64,000 nucleotides of DNA from Amorphophallus konjac. Its lineage: Eukaryota > Streptophyta > Magnoliopsida > Alismatales > Araceae. The translations under genes were made by a program, and so were the position numbers. The notes beneath the pieces were generated by a model. The model saw only the letters and a program-made list of their open reading frames with translations. It made no database searches and had not been told where the DNA came from. Positions 52,101 through 63,050 of this stretch are shown piece after piece; the stretch's first letter is position 1, and every line of letters starts with the position of its first letter. The stretch lies in NCBI GenBank assembly GCA_022559845.1, contig CM040118.1, forward strand, positions 236,391,224-236,455,223, read 5' to 3'.

Positions 52101-55100
52101 GTTTAAAATCAAAGCAGTCGGGGTCCGGGGGTCCAGAATGTGAAATACTGATCCGATCGGCATTCCGATCATTCCAACACGACCTGGGAGGTAGACGTGA
52201 CTTGTCAGAGCTGACGGATTCCAAATCGGACATCCGGTTTGAGCCCGACGCTCAAAAGTGCATTTTGTAAATGCACTTGGTTTAAAATCAAAGCAGTCGG
52301 GGTCCGGGGGTCCAGAATGTGAAATACTGATCCGATCGGCATTCCGATCATTCCAACACGACCTGGGAGGTAGACGTGACTTGTCAGAGCTGACGGATTC
52401 CAAATCGGACATCCGGTTTGAGCCCGACGCTCAAAAGTGCATTTTGTAAATGCACTTGGTTTAAAATCAAAGCAGTCGGGGTCCGGGGGTCCAGAATGTG
52501 AAATACTGATCCGATCGGCATTCCGATCATTCCAACACGACCTGGGAGGTAGACGTGACTTGTCAGAGCTGACGGATTCCAAATCGGACATCCGGTTTGA
52601 GCCCGACGCTCAAAAGTGCATTTTGTAAATGCACTTGGTTTAAAATCAAAGCAGTCGGGGTCCGGGGGTCCAGAATGTGAAATACTGATCCGATCGGCAT
52701 TCCGATCATTCCAACACGACCTGGGAGGTAGACGTGACTTGTCAGAGCTGACGGATTCCAAATCGGACATCCGGTTTGAGCCCGACGCTCAAAAGTGCAT
52801 TTTGTAAATGCACTTGGTTTAAAATCAAAGCAGTCGGGGTCCGGGGGTCCAGAATGTGAAATACTGATCCGATCGGCATTCCGATCATTCCAACACGACC
52901 TGGGAGGTAGACGTGACTTGTCAGAGCTGACGGATTCCAAATCGGACATCCGGTTTGAGCCCGACGCTCAAAAGTGCATTTTGTAAATGCACTTGGTTTA
53001 AAATCAAAGCAGTCGGGGTCCGGGGGTCCAGAATGTGAAATACTGATCCGATCGGCATTCCGATCATTCCAACACGACCTGGGAGGTAGACGTGACTTGT
53101 CAGAGCTGACGGATTCCAAATCGGACATCCGGTTTGAGCCCGACGCTCAAAAGTGCATTTTGTAAATGCACTTGGTTTAAAATCAAAGCAGTCGGGGTCC
53201 GGGGGTCCAGAATGTGAAATACTGATCCGATCGGCATTCCGATCATTCCAACACGACCTGGGAGGTAGACGTGACTTGTCAGAGCTGACGGATTCCAAAT
53301 CGGACATCCGGTTTGAGCCCGACGCTCAAAAGTGCATTTTGTAAATGCACTTGGTTTAAAATCAAAGCAGTCGGGGTCCGGGGGTCCAGAATGTGAAATA
53401 CTGATCCGATCGGCATTCCGATCATTCCAACACGACCTGGGAGGTAGACGTGACTTGTCAGAGCTGACGGATTCCAAATCGGACATCCGGTTTGAGCCCG
53501 ACGCTCAAAAGTGCATTTTGTAAATGCACTTGGTTTAAAATCAAAGCAGTCGGGGTCCGGGGGTCCAGAATGTGAAATACTGATCCGATCGGCATTCCGA
53601 TCATTCCAACACGACCTGGGAGGTAGACGTGACTTGTCAGAGCTGACGGATTCCAAATCGGACATCCGGTTTGAGCCCGACGCTCAAAAGTGCATTTTGT
53701 AAATGCACTTGGTTTAAAATCAAAGCAGTCGGGGTCCGGGGGTCCAGAATGTGAAATACTGATCCGATCGGCATTCCGATCATTCCAACACGACCTGGGA
53801 GGTAGACGTGACTTGTCAGAGCTGACGGATTCCAAATCGGACATCCGGTTTGAGCCCGACGCTCAAAAGTGCATTTTGTAAATGCACTTGGTTTAAAATC
53901 AAAGCAGTCGGGGTCCGGGGGTCCAGAATGTGAAATACTGATCCGATCGGCATTCCGATCATTCCAACACGACCTGGGAGGTAGACGTGACTTGTCAGAG
54001 CTGACGGATTCCAAATCGGACATCCGGTTTGAGCCCGACGCTCAAAAGTGCATTTTGTAAATGCACTTGGTTTAAAATCAAAGCAGTCGGGGTCCGGGGG
54101 TCCAGAATGTGAAATACTGATCCGATCGGCATTCCGATCATTCCAACACGACCTGGGAGGTAGACGTGACTTGTCAGAGCTGACGGATTCCAAATCGGAC
54201 ATCCGGTTTGAGCCCGACGCTCAAAAGTGCATTTTGTAAATGCACTTGGTTTAAAATCAAAGCAGTCGGGGTCCGGGGGTCCAGAATGTGAAATACTGAT
54301 CCGATCGGCATTCCGATCATTCCAACACGACCTGGGAGGTAGACGTGACTTGTCAGAGCTGACGGATTCCAAATCGGACATCCGGTTTGAGCCCGACGCT
54401 CAAAAGTGCATTTTGTAAATGCACTTGGTTTAAAATCAAAGCAGTCGGGGTCCGGGGGTCCAGAATGTGAAATACTGATCCGATCGGCATTCCGATCATT
54501 CCAACACGACCTGGGAGGTAGACGTGACTTGTCAGAGCTGACGGATTCCAAATCGGACATCCGGTTTGAGCCCGACGCTCAAAAGTGCATTTTGTAAATG
54601 CACTTGGTTTAAAATCAAAGCAGTCGGGGTCCGGGGGTCCAGAATGTGAAATACTGATCCGATCGGCATTCCGATCATTCCAACACGACCTGGGAGGTAG
54701 ACGTGACTTGTCAGAGCTGACGGATTCCAAATCGGACATCCGGTTTGAGCCCGACGCTCAAAAGTGCATTTTGTAAATGCACTTGGTTTAAAATCAAAGC
54801 AGTCGGGGTCCGGGGGTCCAGAATGTGAAATACTGATCCGATCGGCATTCCGATCATTCCAACACGACCTGGGAGGTAGACGTGACTTGTCAGAGCTGAC
54901 GGATTCCAAATCGGACATCCGGTTTGAGCCCGACGCTCAAAAGTGCATTTTGTAAATGCACTTGGTTTAAAATCAAAGCAGTCGGGGTCCGGGGGTCCAG
55001 AATGTGAAATACTGATCCGATCGGCATTCCGATCGTTCCAACACGACCTGGGAGGTAGACGTGACTTGTCAGAGCTGACGGATTCCAAATCGGACATCCG

Positions 55101-58100
55101 GTTTGAGCCCGACGCTCAAAAGTGCATTTTGTAAATGCACTTGGTTTAAAATCAAAGCAGTCGGGGTCCGGGGGTCCAGAATGTGAAATACTGATCCGAT
55201 CGGCATTCCGATCATTCCAACACGACCTGGGAGGTAGACGTGACTTGTCAGAGCTGACGGATTCCAAATCGGACATCCGGTTTGAGCCCGACGCTCAAAA
55301 GTGCATTTTGTAAATGCACTTGGTTTAAAATCAAAGCAGTCGGGGTCCGGGGGTCCAGAATGTGAAATACTGATCCGATCGGCATTCCGATCATTCCAAC
55401 ACGACCTGGGAGGTAGACGTGACTTGTCAGAGCTGACGGATTCCAAATCGGACATCCGGTTTGAGCCCGACGCTCAAAAGTGCATTTTGTAAATGCACTT
55501 GGTTTAAAATCAAAGCAGTCGGGGTCCGGGGGTCCAGAATGTGAAATACTGATCCGATCGGCATTCCGATCATTCCAACACGACCTGGGAGGTAGACGTG
55601 ACTTGTCAGAGCTGACGGATTCCAAATCGGACATCCGGTTTGAGCCCGACGCTCAAAAGTGCATTTTGTAAATGCACTTGGTTTAAAATCAAAGCAGTCG
55701 GGGTCCGGGGGTCCAGAATGTGAAATACTGATCCGATCGGCATTCCGATCATTCCAACACGACCTGGGAGGTAGACGTGACTTGTCAGAGCTGACGGATT
55801 CCAAATCGGACATCCGGTTTGAGCCCGACGCTCAAAAGTGCATTTTGTAAATGCACTTGGTTTAAAATCAAAGCAGTCGGGGTCCGGGGGTCCAGAATGT
55901 GAAATACTGATCCGATCGGCATTCCGATCATTCCAACACGACCTGGGAGGTAGACGTGACTTGTCAGAGCTGACGGATTCCAAATCGGACATCCGGTTTG
56001 AGCCCGACGCTCAAAAGTGCATTTTGTAAATGCACTTGGTTTAAAATCAAAGCAGTCGGGGTCCGGGGGTCCAGAATGTGAAATACTGATCCGATCGGCA
56101 TTCCGATCATTCCAACACGACCTGGGAGGTAGACGTGACTTGTCAGAGCTGACGGATTCCAAATCGGACATCCGGTTTGAGCCCGACGCTCAAAAGTGCA
56201 TTTTGTAAATGCACTTGGTTTAAAATCAAAGCAGTCGGGGTCCGGGGGTCCAGAATGTGAAATACTGATCCGATCGGCATTCCGATCATTCCAACACGAC
56301 CTGGGAGGTAGACGTGACTTGTCAGAGCTGACGGATTCCAAATCGGACATCCGGTTTGAGCCCGACGCTCAAAAGTGCATTTTGTAAATGCACTTGGTTT
56401 AAAATCAAAGCAGTCGGGGTCCGGGGGTCCAGAATGTGAAATACTGATCCGATCGGCATTCCGATCATTCCAACACGACCTGGGAGGTAGACGTGACTTG
56501 TCAGAGCTGACGGATTCCAAATCGGACATCCGGTTTGAGCCCGACGCTCAAAAGTGCATTTTGTAAATGCACTTGGTTTAAAATCAAAGCAGTCGGGGTC
56601 CGGGGGTCCAGAATGTGAAATACTGATCCGATCGGCATTCCGATCATTCCAACACGACCTGGGAGGTAGACGTGACTTGTCAGAGCTGACGGATTCCAAA
56701 TCGGACATCCGGTTTGAGCCCGACGCTCAAAAGTGCATTTTGTAAATGCACTTGGTTTAAAATCAAAGCAGTCGGGGTCCGGGGGTCCAGAATGTGAAAT
56801 ACTGATCCGATCGGCATTCCGATCATTCCAACACGACCTGGGAGGTAGACGTGACTTGTCAGAGCTGACGGATTCCAAATCGGACATCCGGTTTGAGCCC
56901 GACGCTCAAAAGTGCATTTTGTAAATGCACTTGGTTTAAAATCAAAGCAGTCGGGGTCCGGGGGTCCAGAATGTGAAATACTGATCCGATCGGCATTCCG
57001 ATCATTCCAACACGACCTGGGAGGTAGACGTGACTTGTCAGAGCTGACGGATTCCAAATCGGACATCCGGTTTGAGCCCGACGCTCAAAAGTGCATTTTG
57101 TAAATGCACTTGGTTTAAAATCAAAGCAGTCGGGGTCCGGGGGTCCAGAATGTGAAATACTGATCCGATCGGCATTCCGATCATTCCAACACGACCTGGG
57201 AGGTAGACGTGACTTGTCAGAGCTGACGGATTCCAAATCGGACATCCGGTTTGAGCCCGACGCTCAAAAGTGCATTTTGTAAATGCACTTGGTTTAAAAT
57301 CAAAGCAGTCGGGGTCCGGGGGTCCAGAATGTGAAATACTGATCCGATCGGCATTCCGATCATTCCAACACGACCTGGGAGGTAGACGTGACTTGTCAGA
57401 GCTGACGGATTCCAAATCGGACATCCGGTTTGAGCCCGACGCTCAAAAGTGCATTTTGTAAATGCACTTGGTTTAAAATCAAAGCAGTCGGGGTCCGGGG
57501 GTCCAGAATGTGAAATACTGATCCGATCGGCATTCCGATCATTCCAACACGACCTGGGAGGTAGACGTGACTTGTCAGAGCTGACGGATTCCAAATCGGA
57601 CATCCGGTTTGAGCCCGACGCTCAAAAGTGCATTTTGTAAATGCACTTGGTTTAAAATCAAAGCAGTCGGGGTCCGGGGGTCCAGAATGTGAAATACTGA
57701 TCCGATCGGCATTCCGATCATTCCAACACGACCTGGGAGGTAGACGTGACTTGTCAGAGCTGACGGATTCCAAATCGGACATCCGGTTTGAGCCCGACGC
57801 TCAAAAGTGCATTTTGTAAATGCACTTGGTTTAAAATCAAAGCAGTCGGGGTCCGGGGGTCCAGAATGTGAAATACTGATCCGATCGGCATTCCGATCAT
57901 TCCAACACGACCTGGGAGGTAGACGTGACTTGTCAGAGCTGACGGATTCCAAATCGGACATCCGGTTTGAGCCCGACGCTCAAAAGTGCATTTTGTAAAT
58001 GCACTTGGTTTAAAATCAAAGCAGTCGGGGTCCGGGGGTCCAGAATGTGAAATACTGATCCGATCGGCATTCCGATCATTCCAACACGACCTGGGAGGTA

Positions 58101-58517
58101 GACGTGACTTGTCAGAGCTGACGGATTCCAAATCGGACATCCGGTTTGAGCCCGACGCTCAAAAGTGCATTTTGTAAATGCACTTGGTTTAAAATCAAAG
58201 CAGTCGGGGTCCGGGGGTCCAGAATGTGAAATACTGATCCGATCGGCATTCTGATCGTTCCAACACGACCTGGGAGGTAGACGTGACTTGTCAGAGCTGA
58301 CGGATTCCAAATCGGACATCCGGTTTGAGCCCGACGCTCAAAAGTGTATTTTGTAAATGCACTTGGTTTAAAATCAAAGCAGTCGGGGTCCGGGGGTCCA
58401 GAATGTGAAATACTGATCCGATCGGCATTCCGATCGTTCCAACACGACCTGGGAGGTAGACGTGACTTGTCAGAGCTGACGGATTCCAAATCGGACATCC
58501 GGTTTGAGCCCCACGCT
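37172..58517 (+). repeat. 179-bp satellite array, right segment (about 119 nearly identical copies)
   Basis: The same 179-bp monomer as the left segment is repeated with no indel that I can see. Inside the array the only differences I found are six substitutions at one site, the A of GATCATTCC. It is G at 37493, 41968, 51992 and 55035 and T at 44832 and 45190. Only the last two or three monomers carry further variants (C to T near 58252, GTATTTT at about 58346, CCCCACG at the end), shared with the monomers before 36960. In the first unit the 10-bp-arm dyad lies at 37220-37242 and the GATCGG dyad at 37298-37313. The monomer length fits the nucleosome-sized class of plant satellites. Confidence 0.97.
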
Positions 58518-58717
58518 AAAATAACTCAATTCAAAACTATGTTAGTTTTCAAAACTTAGTCTAGAATAATTCAAAAAAGTAGGTTCTACGATTGATATCT
58601 TTACAGTCATCGATTTGATATTATGTTTGATTTAAATTCATGTAATCTAATAAAATATTTAATTTATCTTTATACTAATTTTAATTTTTTTATCTATGTA
58701 TGTTTTTTTTAATATAG

Positions 58718-58800
58718 GAGGATCCTTCTGGAGCAGTACTAGAGGGGATGAGCAGGGCGGGGGGGATGAAGATATGGACGATCTGGAGGATATTTTTTGA
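58718..58800 (+). CDS. Candidate terminal exon of a CACTA gene, acidic C-terminus
   Basis: A plant-like 3' splice site (long T run, then AATATAG) precedes an 83-bp open stretch ending in TGA. In the open phase it encodes a Gly- and Asp-rich tail, GDEQGGGDEDMDDLEDIF. Short acidic C-termini of this kind are common on plant transposon proteins, but the 25 or so codons carry no diagnostic domain. The rest of the gene would have to lie upstream, where only AT-rich sequence and then the satellite are found. Family membership rests on the neighbouring CACTA end. Confidence 0.35.
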
Positions 58801-59036
58801 TTTTTTTGTATTTTTTTTATGTAATGCTGATGAGTTTATTCTGATATTTGATGTAATTTTAATTAAATTTGATTTTTTATTTTTGTTACCAGAGGGGATG
58901 AGCAGGGCGGGGGGGATGAAGATATGGACGATCTGGAGGATATTTATTACTTTTGTTGTATTTTTTTATGTAACGCTGATGAGTTTATTCTGATATTTGA
59001 TGTAATTTTAATTAAATTTGATTTTTTATTTTTGTT
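58741..59036 (+). repeat. 150-bp tandem duplication of the acidic exon and its 3' flank
   Basis: The segment starting AGAGGGGATGAGCAGGGCGG at 58741 recurs at 58891 with few changes. The second copy is preceded by TTACCAG, which could act as an acceptor. It has lost the early TGA (GATATTTATTAC in place of GATATTTTTTGA), so its frame would run on into T-rich sequence. Confidence 0.9.
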
Positions 59037-59105
59037 CGTATGTATTTTTTGTTTTCGATGATTTTGTAAACAGGTTTTTAATACAAATTTGTTGTTTAAA
59101 AAAAA

Positions 59106-59594
59106 TATGAAAATATATTTCGGACGAATTTTGAGACGGATCCGTCTCAAATTTGAGACGGAGTTAAGGACGGAAATTAGGCTGTCTCAAATTGAAGATG
59201 GAATTTAAGAGAAATTTCAGACGGATAGGTAGACGGAATTTACGTCCGTCTCAATTACCGTGCGTAATTTGCGACGGAAATAATGACGAAAATAGTTGCG
59301 TCGGAAAAGTTGAGATGGATATTTAGACGGAATTTTTCCGTCGCAAACTTCAGACGGATTTAAAGACGACACTTTCCGTCCGAATTTGTTTCATTACCGA
59401 TGAAATTTGCGACGGATTTTTATGCCGTTGGAAGTTTAGGACGGATTTTAGGACGGAAGAAAATCCGTCAGTTATTTGTGACTCTTTTTTTAAGACGGCC
59501 CTTTTCCATCCCAATTCGGTCGCAAATCCGTCGCAAAATCGATTAGCGACGGATTTTGCGACGGATTTGGGACGGAATAGGGCCGTCGCTAAAA
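59106..59594 (+). promoter_or_regulatory. CACTA subterminal repeat region with palindromes
   Basis: GACGGA and its complement occur more than twenty times in both orientations. A 22-bp perfect palindrome centred on GACGGATCCGTC lies at 59130-59151. An imperfect hairpin with arms of about 45 bp spans about 59493-59590, ending just inside the TIR. In CACTA elements such arrays are transposase binding sites; that role is inferred from the family. A minus-strand open frame across 59350-59643 merely reads through the repeats. Confidence 0.7.
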
Positions 59595-59612
59595 CCGCTT
59601 TTTCTTGTAGTG

Positions 59613-60520
59613 TTCCTAACACTGCCTCGATGCAGCAAAGCACTGACTCGACGCATCAAGTTAAAATTTGATACTGCCTCGACGCAGTAAGAAGATAACT
59701 CGATGCAGTCAAAACCCGCAGAGCAAGTATAAAAGAGATGCATTGACGCAGCTAGCAGATGCCTCGATGCATTCACACCTCAGAAGAGAGTTTACAGAGC
59801 TGCCTCGCTGGAATCAAAGAGATGCCTCGACACATCAAGATTCCATATCACGGACCGACACTTCAGAATATGCAGTCTGTCAGATAGGTCAATGTACCCT
59901 GCAGAAACGTTGACGCATTAGGATGCGGCATACAAATTCAACACGTCGTTGAAGATCCATGCCTCGACACGCTAAGAAGATCAACTACCAGATTATATAT
60001 GAAGTCTACGCATCAGAGTGATACACCGACGCATCATGATCATGCACCGACGCATCAAGGTACAAGTCTGTGTTTAAGGACCAAGCTGAAGGCCACTGCT
60101 CCGACATCTCTACGATCAACACAAAATGTCTGTACTCCATGCCTCGACCTGTCAGTCATGCGCCTTATTCCACATCATATGGAAGGATTGTTTTCTGACA
60201 GATTTAGAGTGATTAAAGTGTCACTCAACTAGTTAAAGGTTAAATATGATATCTGGAGCATCAGTGAAGGGCAATTAAAGAAAATCTTAACCGCAAGGAG
60301 GAATTTGCTTCGGGCACGTGCTCACTCAATGAAGGAACACGTGATGACCATATAGTGAGAGACTTTGTGTGAAAATCTTCAGTACGTGTGGCTGCTCTCT
60401 GGAAATTCTGAATGCTATCAGAATATTCTCATCGCCACCTGGACCAATGATTTATTTTTGCTGTGGATTAACTTCTTTCTGAAAAAGGGAAAAAAAATTC
60501 TATATATATCATCCCAAAAA
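59613..60520. other. TCGAYGCA-motif-rich region, no gene
   Basis: Between about 59627 and 60155 the motif CCTCGATGCA/CCTCGACGCATC and close variants (CCGACGCATC, TTGACGCA) occur roughly a dozen times at irregular spacing. The remainder to 60520 is AT-rich with a possible G-box (CACGTG near 60318) and another ACACGTGA near 60339. Open frames are short and meaningless. A related motif occurs in the copia coding region at 63400-63660, so this may be the 3' non-coding part of the same retroelement. Confidence 0.45.
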
Positions 60521-60637
60521 AAATTGGTAGATCCCAAAATAGCACAGAGACACACATAATTGTATATCAGGACGAGAGGCAATGAGGTAAAGTAAGGATC
60601 CAATCATACCTCGAAATATTTTGGGATCTACCAATTT
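60521..60637. repeat. 21-bp perfect inverted repeat at the copia truncation point
   Basis: The arms lie at 60521-60541 and 60617-60637 (right arm contains TTTTGGGATCTACCAATTT) with 75 bp between them. The right arm is native RT sequence (codons for LVDPKI). The left arm is an inverted copy placed exactly where homology to the RT ends, after the SRPDIQ...C segment. Confidence 0.92.
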
Positions 60638-61730
60638 ACCTTCTGGGTCAGCATCAAGACTTGTTGTTGTACCTATTGGTGCAGAAATTGCCTTGAGATT
60701 TTTCAATTTGTATTTCTTCAAAAGATCCTTGAATTTTGCTTGAGTAATGAAACTCCCTTCTGAAGTTTGATAAATCTGCAATCCAAGAAAAAACTTCAGT
60801 TCTCCCATTAAACTCATCTCAAATTCATTAGTCACAGATTAGAAAACTCCTCACACATAGATGGTTTTGTTGACCCAAAGACTACATCATCTACATATAT
60901 TTGAACAACAAGAATATCTTTGTTATCAACTTTAGTGAATAGAGTTTGGTCAACCTCACCTCTTGAAAAGCGTTTACCTGTGAGGAATGTACTCAATCTG
61001 TCATACCAGGCCTTGGGAGCTTGCTTCAGTCCATATAAGGCCTTGTCTAGCTTATACACATGATCAGGAAAGTCAATGCATTCAAATCCTGGTGGTTGCT
61101 TAAACATATTCTTTTATTAGACCATTTTAAAATGCACTCTTAACATCTATTTGCTGGAGTTTTATTCCTAAGCTACATGCAAATGCAAGTAAGATTCTAA
61201 TGGCTTCAAGCCTGGCCACAGGGCAAAAGATTCTTCAAAGTCTACACCAAATTCCTGGTTATAGCCCTGTGCCACTAGCCTAGCCTTATTCCTAACAATT
61301 TTTCCTTCTTCATTAGTTTTATTTCTAAAATCCATTTTGTGCCTATGATTGAACCATGAGATGGTTTGGGAACTAGGTGCCATACCCGGTTCCTCTCAAA
61401 TTGATGCAGTTCATCATGCATTGCATTAATCCAATGTTCATCTTTTAAGGCACATTCAATATTCTTAGGTTCAGTTTGTGAAACAAGAGCAAAAGAATTA
61501 AGTTCTTCATCTAGTCTGAAATGAGACCGGGTTCTAGGGGGTTCATGCAAATTACCAATTATGTTTTCCAAAGGGTGATCCTTAAGCACTCGAATATTGG
61601 TAAGTGGATTACTTGAATTGATGTTTATCTCCCCCTGAACTCTTGACCATTCAGTCGCACTTTCAATCCTTGGTTCTGCACTTTGACTTCTTTGCTCTTC
61701 TTTATTCTCTAGAAATTCTCCTTCATTCAT
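60542..61730 (-). pseudogene. pol: copia reverse transcriptase, fragmented
   Basis: Three overlapping or adjacent frames carry the RT. 61275-61730 holds the connector and start of RT (ALKDEHWINAMHDELHQFER, SIIGTKWI). 61168-61383 continues with NKARLVAQGYNQEFGVDFEE. 60832-61107 holds ALYGLKQAPKAWYDRL and the catalytic YVDD at 60886-60897. A further frame at 60509-60835 gives EMSLMGELKFFLGLQI and ends at ASRPDIQLCVSLC. The breaks include a frameshift near 61340, a 1-bp loss near 61220 and a stop near 61130. Downstream RNase H is missing. Confidence 0.9.
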
Positions 61731-61841
61731 GTCCCTACAAAAATTATTTTCAGACTTGTCAGATGACTCATCACATGTAACATGTGGAGATTTTTCAACA
61801 GTTTCAATTTTTGGATTATAAACTCTGTAGGCTCGAGAATG

Positions 61842-62630
61842 TTAAGAATAGCCCATAAAAATTCCTGGTTCACTTTTAGCTTCAAACTTATCAAGATCTC
61901 TTTTGGAATTTACATGAATAAAGCACTTTGTACCAAAGACCTTAAAATATGCAAGTGAAGGTTTCTTACCTTTCATTATTTCATATGGAGTCTTTTGAGT
62001 AGAAGGTCTTACCATAGCTCTATTAATGATGTAGCAAGAGGTGTTTACAGCTTCAGTCCAAAAACTTCTAGATAAGTTGCTCTCCACTAGCATTGTTCGA
62101 GTCATCTCCACCAAGGTTCTATTTCTTCTCTCAACTACTCCATTTTATTCTGGAGTTCTTGGTGATGAGAATCTATGATTTATTCCATTATCCCTGCAAA
62201 AATCATCAAACTGTGAATTCTCAAATTCACCACCATGGTCTGATAGAATATTGGAAATAGAGAACTTACCATCCTATTTTATTCGGTTAAAGAATACCTG
62301 AAATTTACTGGCATCATTTTTGTGAGTTAAGAAAAATACCCATGTGTACCTAGAGAAGTCATCTACAATAACAAATACATATCTTCTACCATATAAGCTA
62401 GCTGATCTAGTGGGTCCAAACAGATCCATATGAATCAGCTCAAAAGGTTTTGAAGACATGTTTTCAGTTATAGATTTAAATGACTTTCTGGTTTGTTTGC
62501 CTTGAGTACAAGTCTCACAAATTTTATTGTTTCTTTTGAACGAAATTTTAGGTAGACCTTTGTCCATGCTGAATTTAGTCAATTTATGCAACACCTTATA
62601 ACTGGCATGACCTAACCTGCGATGCTAAAG
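61842..62630 (-). pseudogene. copia integrase, with stop codons
   Basis: The zinc-binding module HRRLGHAS...CETC and the GKQTRKSFKS motif that follows it are at the right end. The catalytic core has IHMDLFGP (first Asp), LSDHGGEFEN (second Asp) and NGVVERRN (Glu). The segment also contains SFWTEAVNTSCYIINRA and ends with FMGYS. Stops interrupt it at 62274-62276 and 62145-62147 (the latter in the conserved TP-Q-NGVVERRN stretch), and the next stop follows FMGYS at 61842. An upstream stop at 62625-62627 replaces the Trp normally found before HRRLGHAS. Confidence 0.92.
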
Positions 62631-63050
62631 ACAAGCTAAGTCATCTTTATTTATAGTAAAACATAAATTAATATGGGCTGCATCATCTAAATCTAGCATG
62701 TAGATGTTATTGACCCTTTTTCTAATGAATTTCACAGTTTTTGAATTTGGTTCAAATGTAGTGCATGCATGAGAGTCAAAAACAACTCTATGGCCCTTAT
62801 CACACAGCTGACTAATACTTAGAAGATTATATGCTAAACCCTCTACAAGCAAAACATCTTCAATGCAACATGACAAACACTTACCAACCTTACCTGATCC
62901 AACAATTTTACCTTTGGTATTTCCTCCAAAAGTGACATGACCTGCATCCTTTTCAACCAACATGCAGAATTTATCTTTATCTCCGATCATGTGCCTTGAG
63001 CAGCCACTATTAAGGTACCATCTATTATGAGTGGCTGCCAGGCATTCTTG
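62625..63050 (-). pseudogene. copia aspartic protease and pre-integrase linker, catalytic Asp lost
   Basis: The segment reads NRWYLNSGCSRHMIGDKDKF at its start. In copia elements the active site is D-S/T-G in WYLDSGCSRHM, so here the catalytic Asp is Asn (AAT at about 63009-63011), a G-to-A change. VTFGGNTKGKIVGSGKVG and LLSISQLCDKGHRVVF are typical of the rest of the protease and linker. The frame ends at a TAG stop (62625-62627). Confidence 0.88.

Larger units (their letters stand above)
58518..59612 (+). mobile_element. Right-hand part of a CACTA (En/Spm) DNA transposon
   Basis: The right end is a textbook CACTA terminus: read from outside, CACTACAAGAAAAAGCGG (59595-59612), preceded by about 500 bp rich in GACGGA/TCCGTC subterminal motifs where transposase would bind. 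Inward lie a candidate terminal exon and AT-rich intron-like DNA. If the family target duplication is 3 bp, the flanking TTC (59613-59615) would be one copy. No matching left terminus (CACTACAAGAAA on the plus strand) occurs anywhere in the window, so the element is either truncated or extends beyond the left edge with the satellite and gypsy array inside it. Confidence 0.8.

Noticed and set aside
20796..58517. Hundreds of repeated open frames of 63 codons (plus) and 128 codons (minus) across the satellite
   Set aside because: They follow the 179-bp period exactly, change frame from monomer to monomer because 179 is not a multiple of 3, overlap each other on both strands and vary as DNA, not as protein. 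They are by-products of the repeat.
59350..59643. Minus-strand frame of about 97 codons over the CACTA end
   Set aside because: It reads through the GACGGA subterminal repeats and across the terminal inverted repeat into flanking DNA, so it cannot be a transposon gene.
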